Origin: an uncultured Fidelibacterota bacterium
Lineage (GTDB): Bacteria > Marinisomatota > Marinisomatia > Marinisomatales > UBA1611
NCBI GenBank assembly: GCA_913043185.1
Contig: CAJWMI010000013.1
Location: 1 to 29,120 of the forward strand
Length of the DNA stretch: 29,120 nucleotides
Direction: 5' to 3'
In this document: positions 1-7,050 of the stretch, one piece after another
How the letters are laid out: each line of letters starts with the position of its first letter
Numbering within the stretch: the first letter of the stretch is position 1
Notes under the pieces: model-generated
What the model saw: only the letters and a program-made list of their open reading frames with translations
Told to the model about the DNA's origin: nothing
The model's database searches: none
Program-made: the position numbers and the translations under genes

Positions 1-243
1 CTCAGGGAGAATAACTGGTTGCTTCCCTATTACGCCCTCACCTTTCACCTCGTTTACTCTACCATGAGAATCCGTAATATTCCAGAATCGATTGATGAGT
101 TTAGCTGGCTTGTCGCTTCTATTCTTTATGTTGATCCAATAGGCAAACAAATAAACAGGAATGTTCTTATCTGATCTTTCAGGAATATATCTGCTGATAG
201 CACTTACTAGGAAGTTGTTTGAATTTGCTTCTGCTAATGCCAT
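1..243 (-). CDS. apaG: ApaG domain protein, 3' end outside the window
   Basis: The first 81 codons of an ApaG-family protein run off the left edge of the window. The reading contains the family core: a YIPERSD segment near residue 19, VYLFAYWINIKNRSDKPAKL in the middle, then RFWNITDSHGRVNEVKGEG and VIGKQPVILPE. ApaG is a small (about 125 aa) fibronectin-III-like beta-sandwich protein. It is linked genetically to Co/Mg tolerance in enterobacteria, but its biochemical role is not settled. The ATG overlaps the TGA stop of selD (ATGA), so translational coupling to selD is likely. Family assignment is from direct resemblance to the conserved motif; the C-terminus cannot be judged. Confidence 0.88.
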   Translation of the reverse strand, partial: MALAEANSNNFLVSAISRYIPERSDKNIPVYLFAYWINIKNRSDKPAKLINRFWNITDSHGRVNEVKGEGVIGKQPVILPE

Positions 244-1295
244 CAATTCACATAAATATCTTTTTCGGCAGAATTATAGACTCTACCAATTATTGAAGAT
301 GTCAGGGTATTGTTATCCTTGAGTGCTATGAGTAAATCCTCAGCTTTTTCTTCACAAACAGATATAAGCAATCCACCAGAAGTCTGAGCATCTGATAATA
401 TGAGTTTCTGATCATCTGATATAATGTCAGAAAAATCTATGGAAGGAAGAACATGCTCCATGTTTTTCTTTGATCCACCAGGAATAAAATTTTTCTGAGC
501 AAGTTCGAATACACCTGATATAAGAGGTATTTTTTGGAAATCTATAACTGCAGAAACCCTGCTTGCTTTACACATTTCTAGAAGATGCCCTAGCAATCCA
601 TAACCCGTAATATCAGTACAGGCGTTGACTCCTATTTTGTTCATCCCCTCCGTAGCATCCCGGTTGAGACGGGTCATAGTATTTATTGCATCATCGATGA
701 TTGATGCGGGTGCTGCACCTTTTTTTATGGCTGTAGAAATGATACCTGTGCCCAATGGTTTGGTAAGGATGAGGGTATCGCCTGCTTTTGCTGTAGAATT
801 TAGTGTGAGATTCCTTTTGGATACTTTTCCCGTTACAATAAGTCCATATTTGGGTATGGGGTCTTTTATGGTATGCCCTCCCAAAATGGGAATGCCTGCT
901 TCTTTTGCCTTAGAAAGTCCTCCTTCTAATATGGATGAGAGTATTTCAAGGGGCAACTCTTCAGATGGAAATTCAGCAATATTTAGGGCGAATTGGGGGG
1001 TACCACCCATGGCATAAATATCTGATAAGGAATTGGCAGCAGCAATCTGGCCAAAGATAAAAGGATCATCCACAATGGGTGTGAAGAAGTCAACAGATTG
1101 CAGTTGATAGTTTTTATTATCAATAGGCACAACTGCGCAATCTTCTGAAGTTTCAAAGCCTATCGCATCTTCATGCAGGTTACTTTTTAAATTACCCAGT
1201 ACATGGGCAAGGTCCGATGGACTCAGCTTACACGCTCAACCTGCGCCTTTAGAATATTGAGTTAGTCTAATTTCTTCTTTGAGGTTTTTTGGCAT
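243..1295 (-). CDS. selD: Selenide, water dikinase (selenophosphate synthetase), selenocysteine-containing
   Basis: SelD makes selenophosphate from selenide and ATP, the selenium donor for selenocysteine and selenouridine. Reading from the ATG at 1295 gives MPKNLKEEIRLTQYSKGAG, then an in-frame TGA at 1238-1236, then ACKLSPSDL. This is the SelD active-site loop (usually GAGCGCK or GAGUGCK), so the TGA sits exactly where Cys or Sec is expected. With Sec the protein is 350 aa, the usual family length; without it the reading begins only at a GTG near 1130 and lacks the catalytic loop. Later motifs include SVDFFTPIVDDPF, AANSLSDIYAMGG, LGGHTIKDP, TDITGYGLLGHL and SDAQTSGGLL. Its stop overlaps the apaG start. 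A SECIS-like hairpin follows the TGA. The start has no clear Shine-Dalgarno site. Confidence 0.93.
1192..1238 (-). promoter_or_regulatory. Selenocysteine TGA codon with bacterial SECIS-like hairpin in selD
   Basis: Starting at the TGA (1238-1236), a perfect 7-bp stem TTGCCCA (1210-1204) / TGGGTAA (1198-1192), with one G-U pair, closes a 5-nt loop TGTAC. The loop lies 32 nt after the TGA and has G at its second position. Both fit the usual description of bacterial SECIS elements (loop 16-37 nt from UGA, a G among the first two loop bases). A smaller hairpin, GTCC-ATC-GGAC (1222-1212), lies between. SelB would bind such an element to insert selenocysteine. The structure is drawn by eye, without an energy calculation. 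Confidence 0.7.
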
Positions 1296-1399
1296 AATAT
1301 TTAATGGAATTTACAGGTTTTATGAAATGATGAAAGATGAAAATTTTGGTAGATATTTCAGGTTCAGGATTTCAAACACACATATATATTTATTTTTGG

Positions 1400-2290
1400 T
1401 TATTTAACCAATATTAACTCTCCAGCAATCTCATCTGCTAAATGAAAAAAAACCGGTTCTAGAAATATCGTATCATTTTTCTGGGTTAAGCTTTTTCCCC
1501 ATATTGGAAGTTGTTGAATCCCATTTGCAGTTAAACAGTCTAATGGGACCCCTATATTGGTTCGAAGTCCATTCATTATAATTTCATTTCGTGAAGTAGA
1601 ATCAGAAATTGACTCTGAATCTTCAATAGGTAGTTTATTATCAGTGAGGCGTGCCAGATATTCATCCAAAGAAGCAACATTCCACCAACGTTTTTTCCCA
1701 TCAAAACCATGGGCAGATGGACCCAATGCCAGATTGGGTTCCCTCTTCCAGTAGTGCATATTGTGCCGGCTTTCTTTCCCCGGTTTTGAAAAATGAGAAA
1801 CCTCGTAATGAAGATACCCAGAATCCCTTATCAGCTCACTTCCCCTTACATACATTGAATGATAAGTCTCAGAAGAAGGCAGATGAATTTTCCCTGAATT
1901 TAACTGGTGATAAAAGGGGGTATCCTTTTCTCCCGTTAGTGAATAGAAAGTGAGATGTTCGGGGTCTAATGTGATTAATCTCTCTAAATTTTTCAGCCAC
2001 ATATCCACTGTCTGCCCTGGTATATTAAACATCATATCTATATTGATATTTAGGAAACCCGCATTACGGGAATTTTGTAATAGAGAAATACAATCAATAT
2101 GATTATGGTTTCTTGTAAGAAGAGCCAACAAATTGGGCTGTAAACTTTGAAATCCTAGGGAGAGGCGATTGATGCCCATTTCCCGGTAGGCCTTTAAATT
2201 TTCCAGAGTATGTTCACCTGGATTAAGCTCAATGGTAATTTCACTTAAATCACCTATATGAAAAGTGTTATGAAGGCTATCTAAAATATT
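1400..2290 (-). pseudogene. hemW: HemW (radical SAM, CPO-like) C-terminal remnant lacking the Fe-S motif
   Basis: The last ~295 codons of the fused reading align by eye with HemW from just before EITIELNPGEHT onward: REMGINRLSLGFQSLQ, RNHNHIDCISLL, NIDMMFNIPGQT, LTFYSLTGEKDTPFY, RGSELIRDSGYLHYEVSHFS, HNMHYWKREPNLALGPSAHGF. HemW is a radical-SAM haem chaperone. The roughly 80 N-terminal residues carrying the CxxxCxxC cluster ligands and the GGGTPS segment are absent, replaced by CotH protein and sorting-domain sequence. The remnant cannot bind the radical-SAM cluster. It lies 104 bp upstream of selD on the same strand, which probably reflects an original hemW-selD-apaG order. Confidence 0.72.
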
Positions 2291-4306
2291 GTATATATCC
2301 AGCCTGATTGATGAGTTATTAGTAACATTAACAACAAAAGCTGTTTTCGGATTGAAAGGATTTGGATAAGGTTTTCTAATGGAAATATCTGATGGAATAT
2401 TATTTTCTTTTATATCTAATAATAATAATTCACTATCCATCCATGCCAATCGCTCTGCTGTCCATGATTTTAGATAGGTTATTTCTTCCTCATAGGTATC
2501 AAAAACATAGTAATTAGGCCACACATAACTTCCTAGCAATGTCCATCGATTAAAATTTCTATCTACTGCGGGGCCTAAATAGGTTACGATACTGTCAATT
2601 ATACTGTAGATATGCTCTTCTGAAAATATGGTTGACCTTAGTTCTGTATATCGTTGAGCAGCTTTAAGTTGAAAATTTTCATCCTCCCAAAGACGTTCCC
2701 ACCAGAAAGCCATTTGATCGCCACCTTCAGGATTATACTCTAATAGCCAATTTTCAGTTTCCCAGGTTTCACCATAATCGCAGTTTCCGTATCCATGATT
2801 GAAGTCCCAAACAGGCCCTGCGGTGAGCCTATTGTCAATGCTCTCTTTATCCTTATAGATGTAAGTACTGAGCCTATAGGCGTCTACATTTTTTGAGAGT
2901 TCTTGTAATAATATAAAGTCAATAAATGACTCTACATTCATTATTGAAGGATAACCTGTAGAATCATTCGTATAGTCATTGCTGAGCATAATATTTTCAA
3001 AATTATTGATAAAATCTTGAATATAATTTTCTTGCTCAGGTACAATATCACTAGGCTTTGGGTAATGATAATTATAAATCATTCCATCATAAGGACTTTC
3101 GAATCCACCTATATTATCACCAGTGTAGTACCAGTCAAATTTCAGTATATAGCCTCCGGTAAGGTCGTCACCAGTTATTTCATCAGGCTCTAGCTTTGAT
3201 ATGTCTATCCTGTCACCATCACGCTTAATTTTTTCCATTAAAACGTATACACCGCGGTATTCATCATTAAGATATAGTTCTACATAGCGTGATCTAGCAG
3301 CATATCGTCCTATGTGATTAGAGAGCTGATAAGTTAAAACATTTCTTATTAACGTTTTATCTTGCCATGGCGCATATAGTACCCAGTCGTTTTCTGAGGG
3401 CATACCTAATAGCTCGACATTATTATTCTCACCGCTATTATCAACTGTCTCAAATCGGTAGGGTGCTTTATCTTGCCACTGTGATGAGTTGCCTCTTTTT
3501 TCAATCGTAATATGACCATCATAATCATTAAATGGATCATCAATATGATTGAGGCCTGATTCATTATCAATTATCCCCATGTAAGCCGGTATCCTGGGCT
3601 CGTCTATTATTTCTTCTCCATAGGTATCTATTGATAAGATTGGCAGATTGGATTCACCTATTATGATCGGTTCTTGGAACCAAGAAGGTGGATCGCTATA
3701 AAACTGAAAATTGTCTGATATCTTAAATGTTAGATAAAAATTACTAGACATATCCGAAGAATTTATTCCCACGTTATGAACCTGTATAGCTAACACATTG
3801 TCACCATTAGTTAGTAAAGTATCTAATGCTATAGAGTCAATCACGAAGCTTTCTGGCTGACCTCCAGTATATAAAGATGCTTCATGATCATAGCTGGTAA
3901 CCTCATTAAAATCAACAAAAGTTCCTGGTTCTGGTAGATTATAGGAGCGTCCTATTTCATTGCCATTTAAATAGGCTATAAAGCCATCATCATAATCCGC
4001 GCTTAGAACAGCTTTAGAAAGTTTCGTTACATCAGTCACAAAAAAATCAGTTCTTAAGTAAACAGATATAGTTGTATTAATTATTGTACCGTCATCACCA
4101 TCAGAATATCCAAATCCTCCTGGTCCCTCATTCCATATATTATCATCAAAGCTAGGCGTGTTCCAGTCTGTAGGCATTTCAGAGGTTGGAAGTAGATACC
4201 TCCAATTATTATCAGCAAAGATTGCTGTTTCCCAATGATGCTGTGCATAAAGAATTTGCACAAATAGAATAATTAGAATTTTATATCTAATATTATGCCT
4301 GTTCAA
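1400..4306 (-). CDS. CotH-like secreted protein fused in frame to the C-terminal part of HemW
   Basis: This is a 968-codon reading with three parts. Residues 1-22 are a signal peptide, and about 35-200 look like a carbohydrate-binding-type beta-sandwich. Residues about 220-625 match CotH (the spore-coat kinase-like fold): ENDWVLYAPWQDKTLIRN at 305, RGVYVLMEKIKRDGDRIDI at 351, and GPVWDFNHGYGN at 497. CotH proteins in other bacteria are atypical protein kinases, but activity here is unknown. PNPFNPKT at 648 opens a T9SS-type sorting domain, which breaks off after about 25 residues at DIYNILDSL. From about 674 to the end the sequence is HemW-like. The start is a TTG directly after the cyclase stop (TAATTG), so it is translationally linked. 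The fusion may be a real deletion or an assembly join; the protein would be exported with a non-functional HemW tail and an incomplete sorting signal. Confidence 0.72.
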   Translation of the reverse strand: MNRHNIRYKILIILFVQILYAQHHWETAIFADNNWRYLLPTSEMPTDWNTPSFDDNIWNEGPGGFGYSDGDDGTIINTTISVYLRTDFFVTDVTKLSKAVLSADYDDGFIAYLNGNEIGRSYNLPEPGTFVDFNEVTSYDHEASLYTGGQPESFVIDSIALDTLLTNGDNVLAIQVHNVGINSSDMSSNFYLTFKISDNFQFYSDPPSWFQEPIIIGESNLPILSIDTYGEEIIDEPRIPAYMGIIDNESGLNHIDDPFNDYDGHITIEKRGNSSQWQDKAPYRFETVDNSGENNNVELLGMPSENDWVLYAPWQDKTLIRNVLTYQLSNHIGRYAARSRYVELYLNDEYRGVYVLMEKIKRDGDRIDISKLEPDEITGDDLTGGYILKFDWYYTGDNIGGFESPYDGMIYNYHYPKPSDIVPEQENYIQDFINNFENIMLSNDYTNDSTGYPSIMNVESFIDFILLQELSKNVDAYRLSTYIYKDKESIDNRLTAGPVWDFNHGYGNCDYGETWETENWLLEYNPEGGDQMAFWWERLWEDENFQLKAAQRYTELRSTIFSEEHIYSIIDSIVTYLGPAVDRNFNRWTLLGSYVWPNYYVFDTYEEEITYLKSWTAERLAWMDSELLLLDIKENNIPSDISIRKPYPNPFNPKTAFVVNVTNNSSIRLDIYNILDSLHNTFHIGDLSEITIELNPGEHTLENLKAYREMGINRLSLGFQSLQPNLLALLTRNHNHIDCISLLQNSRNAGFLNINIDMMFNIPGQTVDMWLKNLERLITLDPEHLTFYSLTGEKDTPFYHQLNSGKIHLPSSETYHSMYVRGSELIRDSGYLHYEVSHFSKPGKESRHNMHYWKREPNLALGPSAHGFDGKKRWWNVASLDEYLARLTDNKLPIEDSESISDSTSRNEIIMNGLRTNIGVPLDCLTANGIQQLPIWGKSLTQKNDTIFLEPVFFHLADEIAGELILVK

Positions 4307-5470
4307 TTATTTAATAATAAAGGTATTTAGTGTACCTTTTCCTTTAAGCTCAACATCTTTTCTTTCACTAAAAGTAAATGTATCTGGTATAGCTGCTTTT
4401 GTTTCTTCAGAACAATGCACTTCCATCTCTTTACCGGAGCTTTCTAACCTAGCAGCAATATTTACTGAGTCCCCCCATATATCAAACTTACTTGTTGTTT
4501 CACCAGCAATGATTGGCCCAGTATGGACTCCGATTCTAATGTGCCAAGGCTCATTTCCCAGTGCTTGCTGCTGATAATTAAGGCCTTTTACGAAGTTTAT
4601 CATCTCTTTCGCTGCTAAAACAGTTCGTTCAGCATGATCTGAATTAAGATCAGGTATTCCACCCACAGCCATATAGGCGTCACCAATAGTTTTGACCTTA
4701 CGAATCGAAAATCGATCCATTATTTTATCAAAACCGCTGAAAAAAGAATCTAGAATTTCTATTAATTCTCCTGGCTGTAGTTGCTCAGTTTTTTTTGTAA
4801 ATCCAACAAAATCTGAAAAGAGTATTGTCGCAGATGAATAATACTCACTAATTATTTTTTCTTTATCGGTATTTACTATTTCTTCTTTATCGTATTTGCT
4901 TATTGTCGATTCATAAACATCTATAAATTGGTCAGCAAGCATACGAAGACCATCCAGTTTGGAATGCTCTAATGCTTTTGGTTCTTTATCGGATACGCAA
5001 AATGTGCCTAACGTATAACCTTTTGATGTTACTATAGGGCTTCCAGCATAGAAGCGTGGCATATCAGGATTGACTACAAATAGTTCCTTGGTTCTATCAT
5101 CCTTTGATAAGTCATTAATCATTAGAGTTTTTGAATTATTATTAAGAACATGAGAACATATCGTAATCTGTCTTGGGACCTCTTTATGCATAATAGTACC
5201 AGCTAAAGATTGACCATAACTGATCTTACAATATTGGGTATCATCATCAATAATATTTATTGCTGCCTCACTACAATCTGTAAGCGTAGCAGCCAATTTA
5301 GGAAAACTTGAAAAACGCTTGTCTTTATTTATATTTTTCTCAACAAGTTTTAAGTTTTTTAGATCCTGGATTCTTTTTTCTTCATCTGATGGTATTTCTG
5401 CTGGTTTATATCCAGCCTCTAGTGCGCGTTTAACAAACTTTGCGCCAATAGCTTTTCTTAGAAACCCCAT
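4307..5470 (-). CDS. GAF-domain class III adenylate/guanylate cyclase
   Basis: This 387-aa soluble protein has a short N-terminal helix, a GAF domain at about 50-190 (including ICSHVLNNNSKTLMINDL and YAGSPIVTSKGYTLGTFCVSD) and a class III nucleotide cyclase domain at about 212-387. Both metal-binding aspartates are present: FSDFVGFT (D220) and KTIGDAYMAVGG (D264). K260 and D330 (in FDIWGDSVNIAARLESSG) match the adenine-selecting Lys and Asp of adenylate cyclases, and N337 and R341 match the transition-state residues, so cAMP synthesis is the simplest prediction. GAF domains sense small ligands or mediate dimerisation. The gene lies 54 bp after the collagen-like gene and directly abuts the CotH gene. 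With the upstream PycTM-like membrane protein it forms a possible Pycsar-like pair. No transmembrane segments are seen. Confidence 0.9.
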   Translation of the reverse strand: MGFLRKAIGAKFVKRALEAGYKPAEIPSDEEKRIQDLKNLKLVEKNINKDKRFSSFPKLAATLTDCSEAAINIIDDDTQYCKISYGQSLAGTIMHKEVPRQITICSHVLNNNSKTLMINDLSKDDRTKELFVVNPDMPRFYAGSPIVTSKGYTLGTFCVSDKEPKALEHSKLDGLRMLADQFIDVYESTISKYDKEEIVNTDKEKIISEYYSSATILFSDFVGFTKKTEQLQPGELIEILDSFFSGFDKIMDRFSIRKVKTIGDAYMAVGGIPDLNSDHAERTVLAAKEMINFVKGLNYQQQALGNEPWHIRIGVHTGPIIAGETTSKFDIWGDSVNIAARLESSGKEMEVHCSEETKAAIPDTFTFSERKDVELKGKGTLNTFIIK

Positions 5471-5524
5471 TATATAGTTATTACATCGCTATTCTATTCT
5501 AGATAATAAATAATGAATATAGGA

Positions 5525-6043
5525 TTAATTTGAGATTGGAATGTTTCCATTTTCATTCCACGATTTAAGATCTTCTGAAGTGAAGATTTTCCCGTTTTGA
5601 GTTACGGCGGTAAAAAATTGTTTAATATCATCACCATATGTTGTTCTGCCCAATGATATAAATTTTTGAGTTTTTGAAATTTGAGTAACAAACTCAATAT
5701 TCTTACCAAGTTGTTGGGGATTTTTATTCTCTAGCTTATATAATTTCCCTGAGGATGTAAGATAAACAAAACCGGTTATTCTAGGTGCGATTCCAAAGCT
5801 ATATGCGGTTGAGCCAACAATGGACTCACTATCATTAGAGTTTAATGATTTTTCTATTTTTTCTATTAAATCTTGAGAGACACTTTTTCCATCATTTCCT
5901 TTTGCTCCTCTGGGTCCTGCCGGCCCTTTTGGACCTGTTGGTCCTGCCGGCCCAGGCTCACCTTGGGGTCCTACCGAGCCAGTGGGAAGTCCTGCACAAC
6001 CAATTAGGATACAAAGAATTATTATTGAAAACGTTTTTATCAT
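5525..6043 (-). CDS. Collagen-like repeat lipoprotein
   Basis: This is a 172-aa predicted lipoprotein. A hydrophobic signal at residues 1-15 ends in a lipobox LIGC with the lipidated Cys at 16. Eleven consecutive Gly-X-Y triplets follow at residues 22-54 (GSV GPQ GEP GPA GPT and onward to GKS), rich in Pro at X, as in bacterial collagen-like proteins that form trimeric stalks. The remaining ~115 residues form an unrecognised globular C-terminal domain with repeated short beta-like segments (GFVYLTSSGKLYKLE and FFTAVTQNGKIFTSEDLKSW look like two copies of one motif, as in a photosynthesis-stability-factor or BNR-like blade). The ATG overlaps the TGA stop of the upstream membrane protein gene (ATGA), implying coupling. 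Its role within the cyclase operon is unknown; surface display anchored to a membrane is the simplest reading. Confidence 0.85.
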   Translation of the reverse strand: MIKTFSIIILCILIGCAGLPTGSVGPQGEPGPAGPTGPKGPAGPRGAKGNDGKSVSQDLIEKIEKSLNSNDSESIVGSTAYSFGIAPRITGFVYLTSSGKLYKLENKNPQQLGKNIEFVTQISKTQKFISLGRTTYGDDIKQFFTAVTQNGKIFTSEDLKSWNENGNIPISN

Positions 6044-6696
6044 ATGCTTAGGTATCTTTTAACTTTTGCAATTAGATCATACCTTGATACAGCTATAGCG
6101 ATTGTGCTAATGATAATTATACCTGGTATGTAATACATGATTCTATCATCTAAGTATGAATAGGCTCGCAAATAAGCTAGATACATTATTATAAGCAACT
6201 CAGATATTAGCGCTGCTACAAAAAATGACATGGACCGTCTTAGGCTTTCATTTTTTCTTTGGTTGATTAAACCTAGAGAGAATACCTGTGCAGAAAACAT
6301 TTTATATAGTTTTTGTTCATCTGTCGCAATTTGTTTTAAATATTTAGCATATTCATCGGGAGAACTAAACTGGCTTATGCCAGCAAAGAAAGTAGGATTA
6401 ACATCTTCTGTTTGTTCTTCATCTGGATTATCATTCACCTCTTTTGCCCCTCTTACTCTGGGGATCAATACTCTGACTAAAAAATAAATTGTTCCCATGG
6501 CCGCGGGGAAATAAACCAAGATTAATGAAAATATTACTAGGTCCAGCTGCATCTTTGTAAAGTGCACGATAAAGAAGACCATAAACGCACCGAGTATTGA
6601 TAGTAGTGTGAAAGCTTTCTGGTCAGTACGCTGGATTATTTGCTGCTCTCCAGCGAGTATTTGTAAAAGAGCATCTAGTTCTTTGTTATTAGCCAT
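6040..6696 (-). CDS. Four-helix membrane protein resembling PycTM/DUF5706 (Pycsar effector type)
   Basis: This is a 218-aa protein with no signal peptide and four predicted membrane helices in two pairs (about 28-46, 52-78, 154-174, 185-204), flanking a soluble middle region. The layout and several local patterns match the PycTM (DUF5706) family as I know it: a TDQKA motif at the start of helix 1, a PTFFAGISQFSSPDEYAKYL segment at 101-120, and an INQRKNESLRRSMSFF stretch leading into helix 3. In Pycsar anti-phage systems such proteins sense a cyclic pyrimidine nucleotide made by a neighbouring class III cyclase and disrupt the membrane. Here a class III cyclase lies two genes downstream in the same operon. 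Family assignment is by eye; a generic membrane protein of unknown function is the alternative. Confidence 0.7.
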   Translation of the reverse strand: MANNKELDALLQILAGEQQIIQRTDQKAFTLLSILGAFMVFFIVHFTKMQLDLVIFSLILVYFPAAMGTIYFLVRVLIPRVRGAKEVNDNPDEEQTEDVNPTFFAGISQFSSPDEYAKYLKQIATDEQKLYKMFSAQVFSLGLINQRKNESLRRSMSFFVAALISELLIIMYLAYLRAYSYLDDRIMYYIPGIIIISTIAIAVSRYDLIAKVKRYLSI

Positions 6697-6764
6697 ATTT
6701 ATTTTTTTATTACTCCAGTTTCAGGGTCGTGATTTTATTAATCTGTGTTCTTTAATCCTAAAAA

Positions 6765-6792
6765 ATTATAATTCCAAAATATAAAAGGTAAA
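6765..6792 (-). promoter_or_regulatory. Possible sigma-70-type promoter for the cyclase operon
   Basis: On the minus strand, TTTACC (6792-6787) and a perfect TATAAT (6770-6765) are separated by 16 nt, with the first gene starting 69 nt downstream at 6696. The -35 matches the consensus at four of six positions. The sequence is AT-rich, so chance matches are likely, and promoter rules for this lineage are not known to me. Confidence 0.3.
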
Positions 6793-6824
6793 ATAGTTAC
6801 GATTGTATAATTAATACTACGCTA

Positions 6825-6853
6825 TTGTAAAAATTTTTTACTTAGGTTATCTT
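6825..6853 (+). promoter_or_regulatory. Possible promoter for the initiator tRNA
   Basis: TTGTAA (6825-6830) and TATCTT (6848-6853) with a 17-nt spacer lie about 36 nt before the mature tRNA 5' end, each matching the consensus at four of six positions. The placement suits a short tRNA leader, but the match is weak. Confidence 0.28.
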
Positions 6854-6889
6854 TCGACCCCCTTATTATTAAGAATAAAAATTAATGAT

Positions 6890-6963
<74 letters not shown>

Positions 6964-6969
6964 CTCTAA

Positions 6970-6995
6970 AAACCCGTCTCTAAGGCGGGTTTTTT
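6970..6995 (+). terminator. Rho-independent terminator after tRNA-fMet
   Basis: AAACCCGTC and GGCGGGTTT pair as a 9-bp stem (one G-T pair) around the loop TCTAA. The 3' arm runs into a T tract, giving six consecutive T. It begins 7 bases after the tRNA end and separates the tRNA from typA. Confidence 0.9.
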
Positions 6996-7050
6996 ATTGG
7001 ACTGAAAAATATAATTATAGATCTATATATCGAAATACATTAGGAAAATT

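Noticed and set aside
625..1017. A 130-codon plus-strand ORF opposite selD.
   Set aside because: It is antisense to strongly conserved SelD sequence and has no recognisable domain.
1557..1953. Plus-strand ORFs of 65 and 100 codons opposite the HemW remnant.
   Set aside because: They are shadows of the HemW reading, whose conserved motifs cover the same bases.
5882..5980. Tandem repeat DNA in the collagen-like gene considered as a mobile or CRISPR-like repeat.
   Set aside because: The repetition is the 9-base periodicity expected from Gly-X-Y coding; no spacer structure exists.
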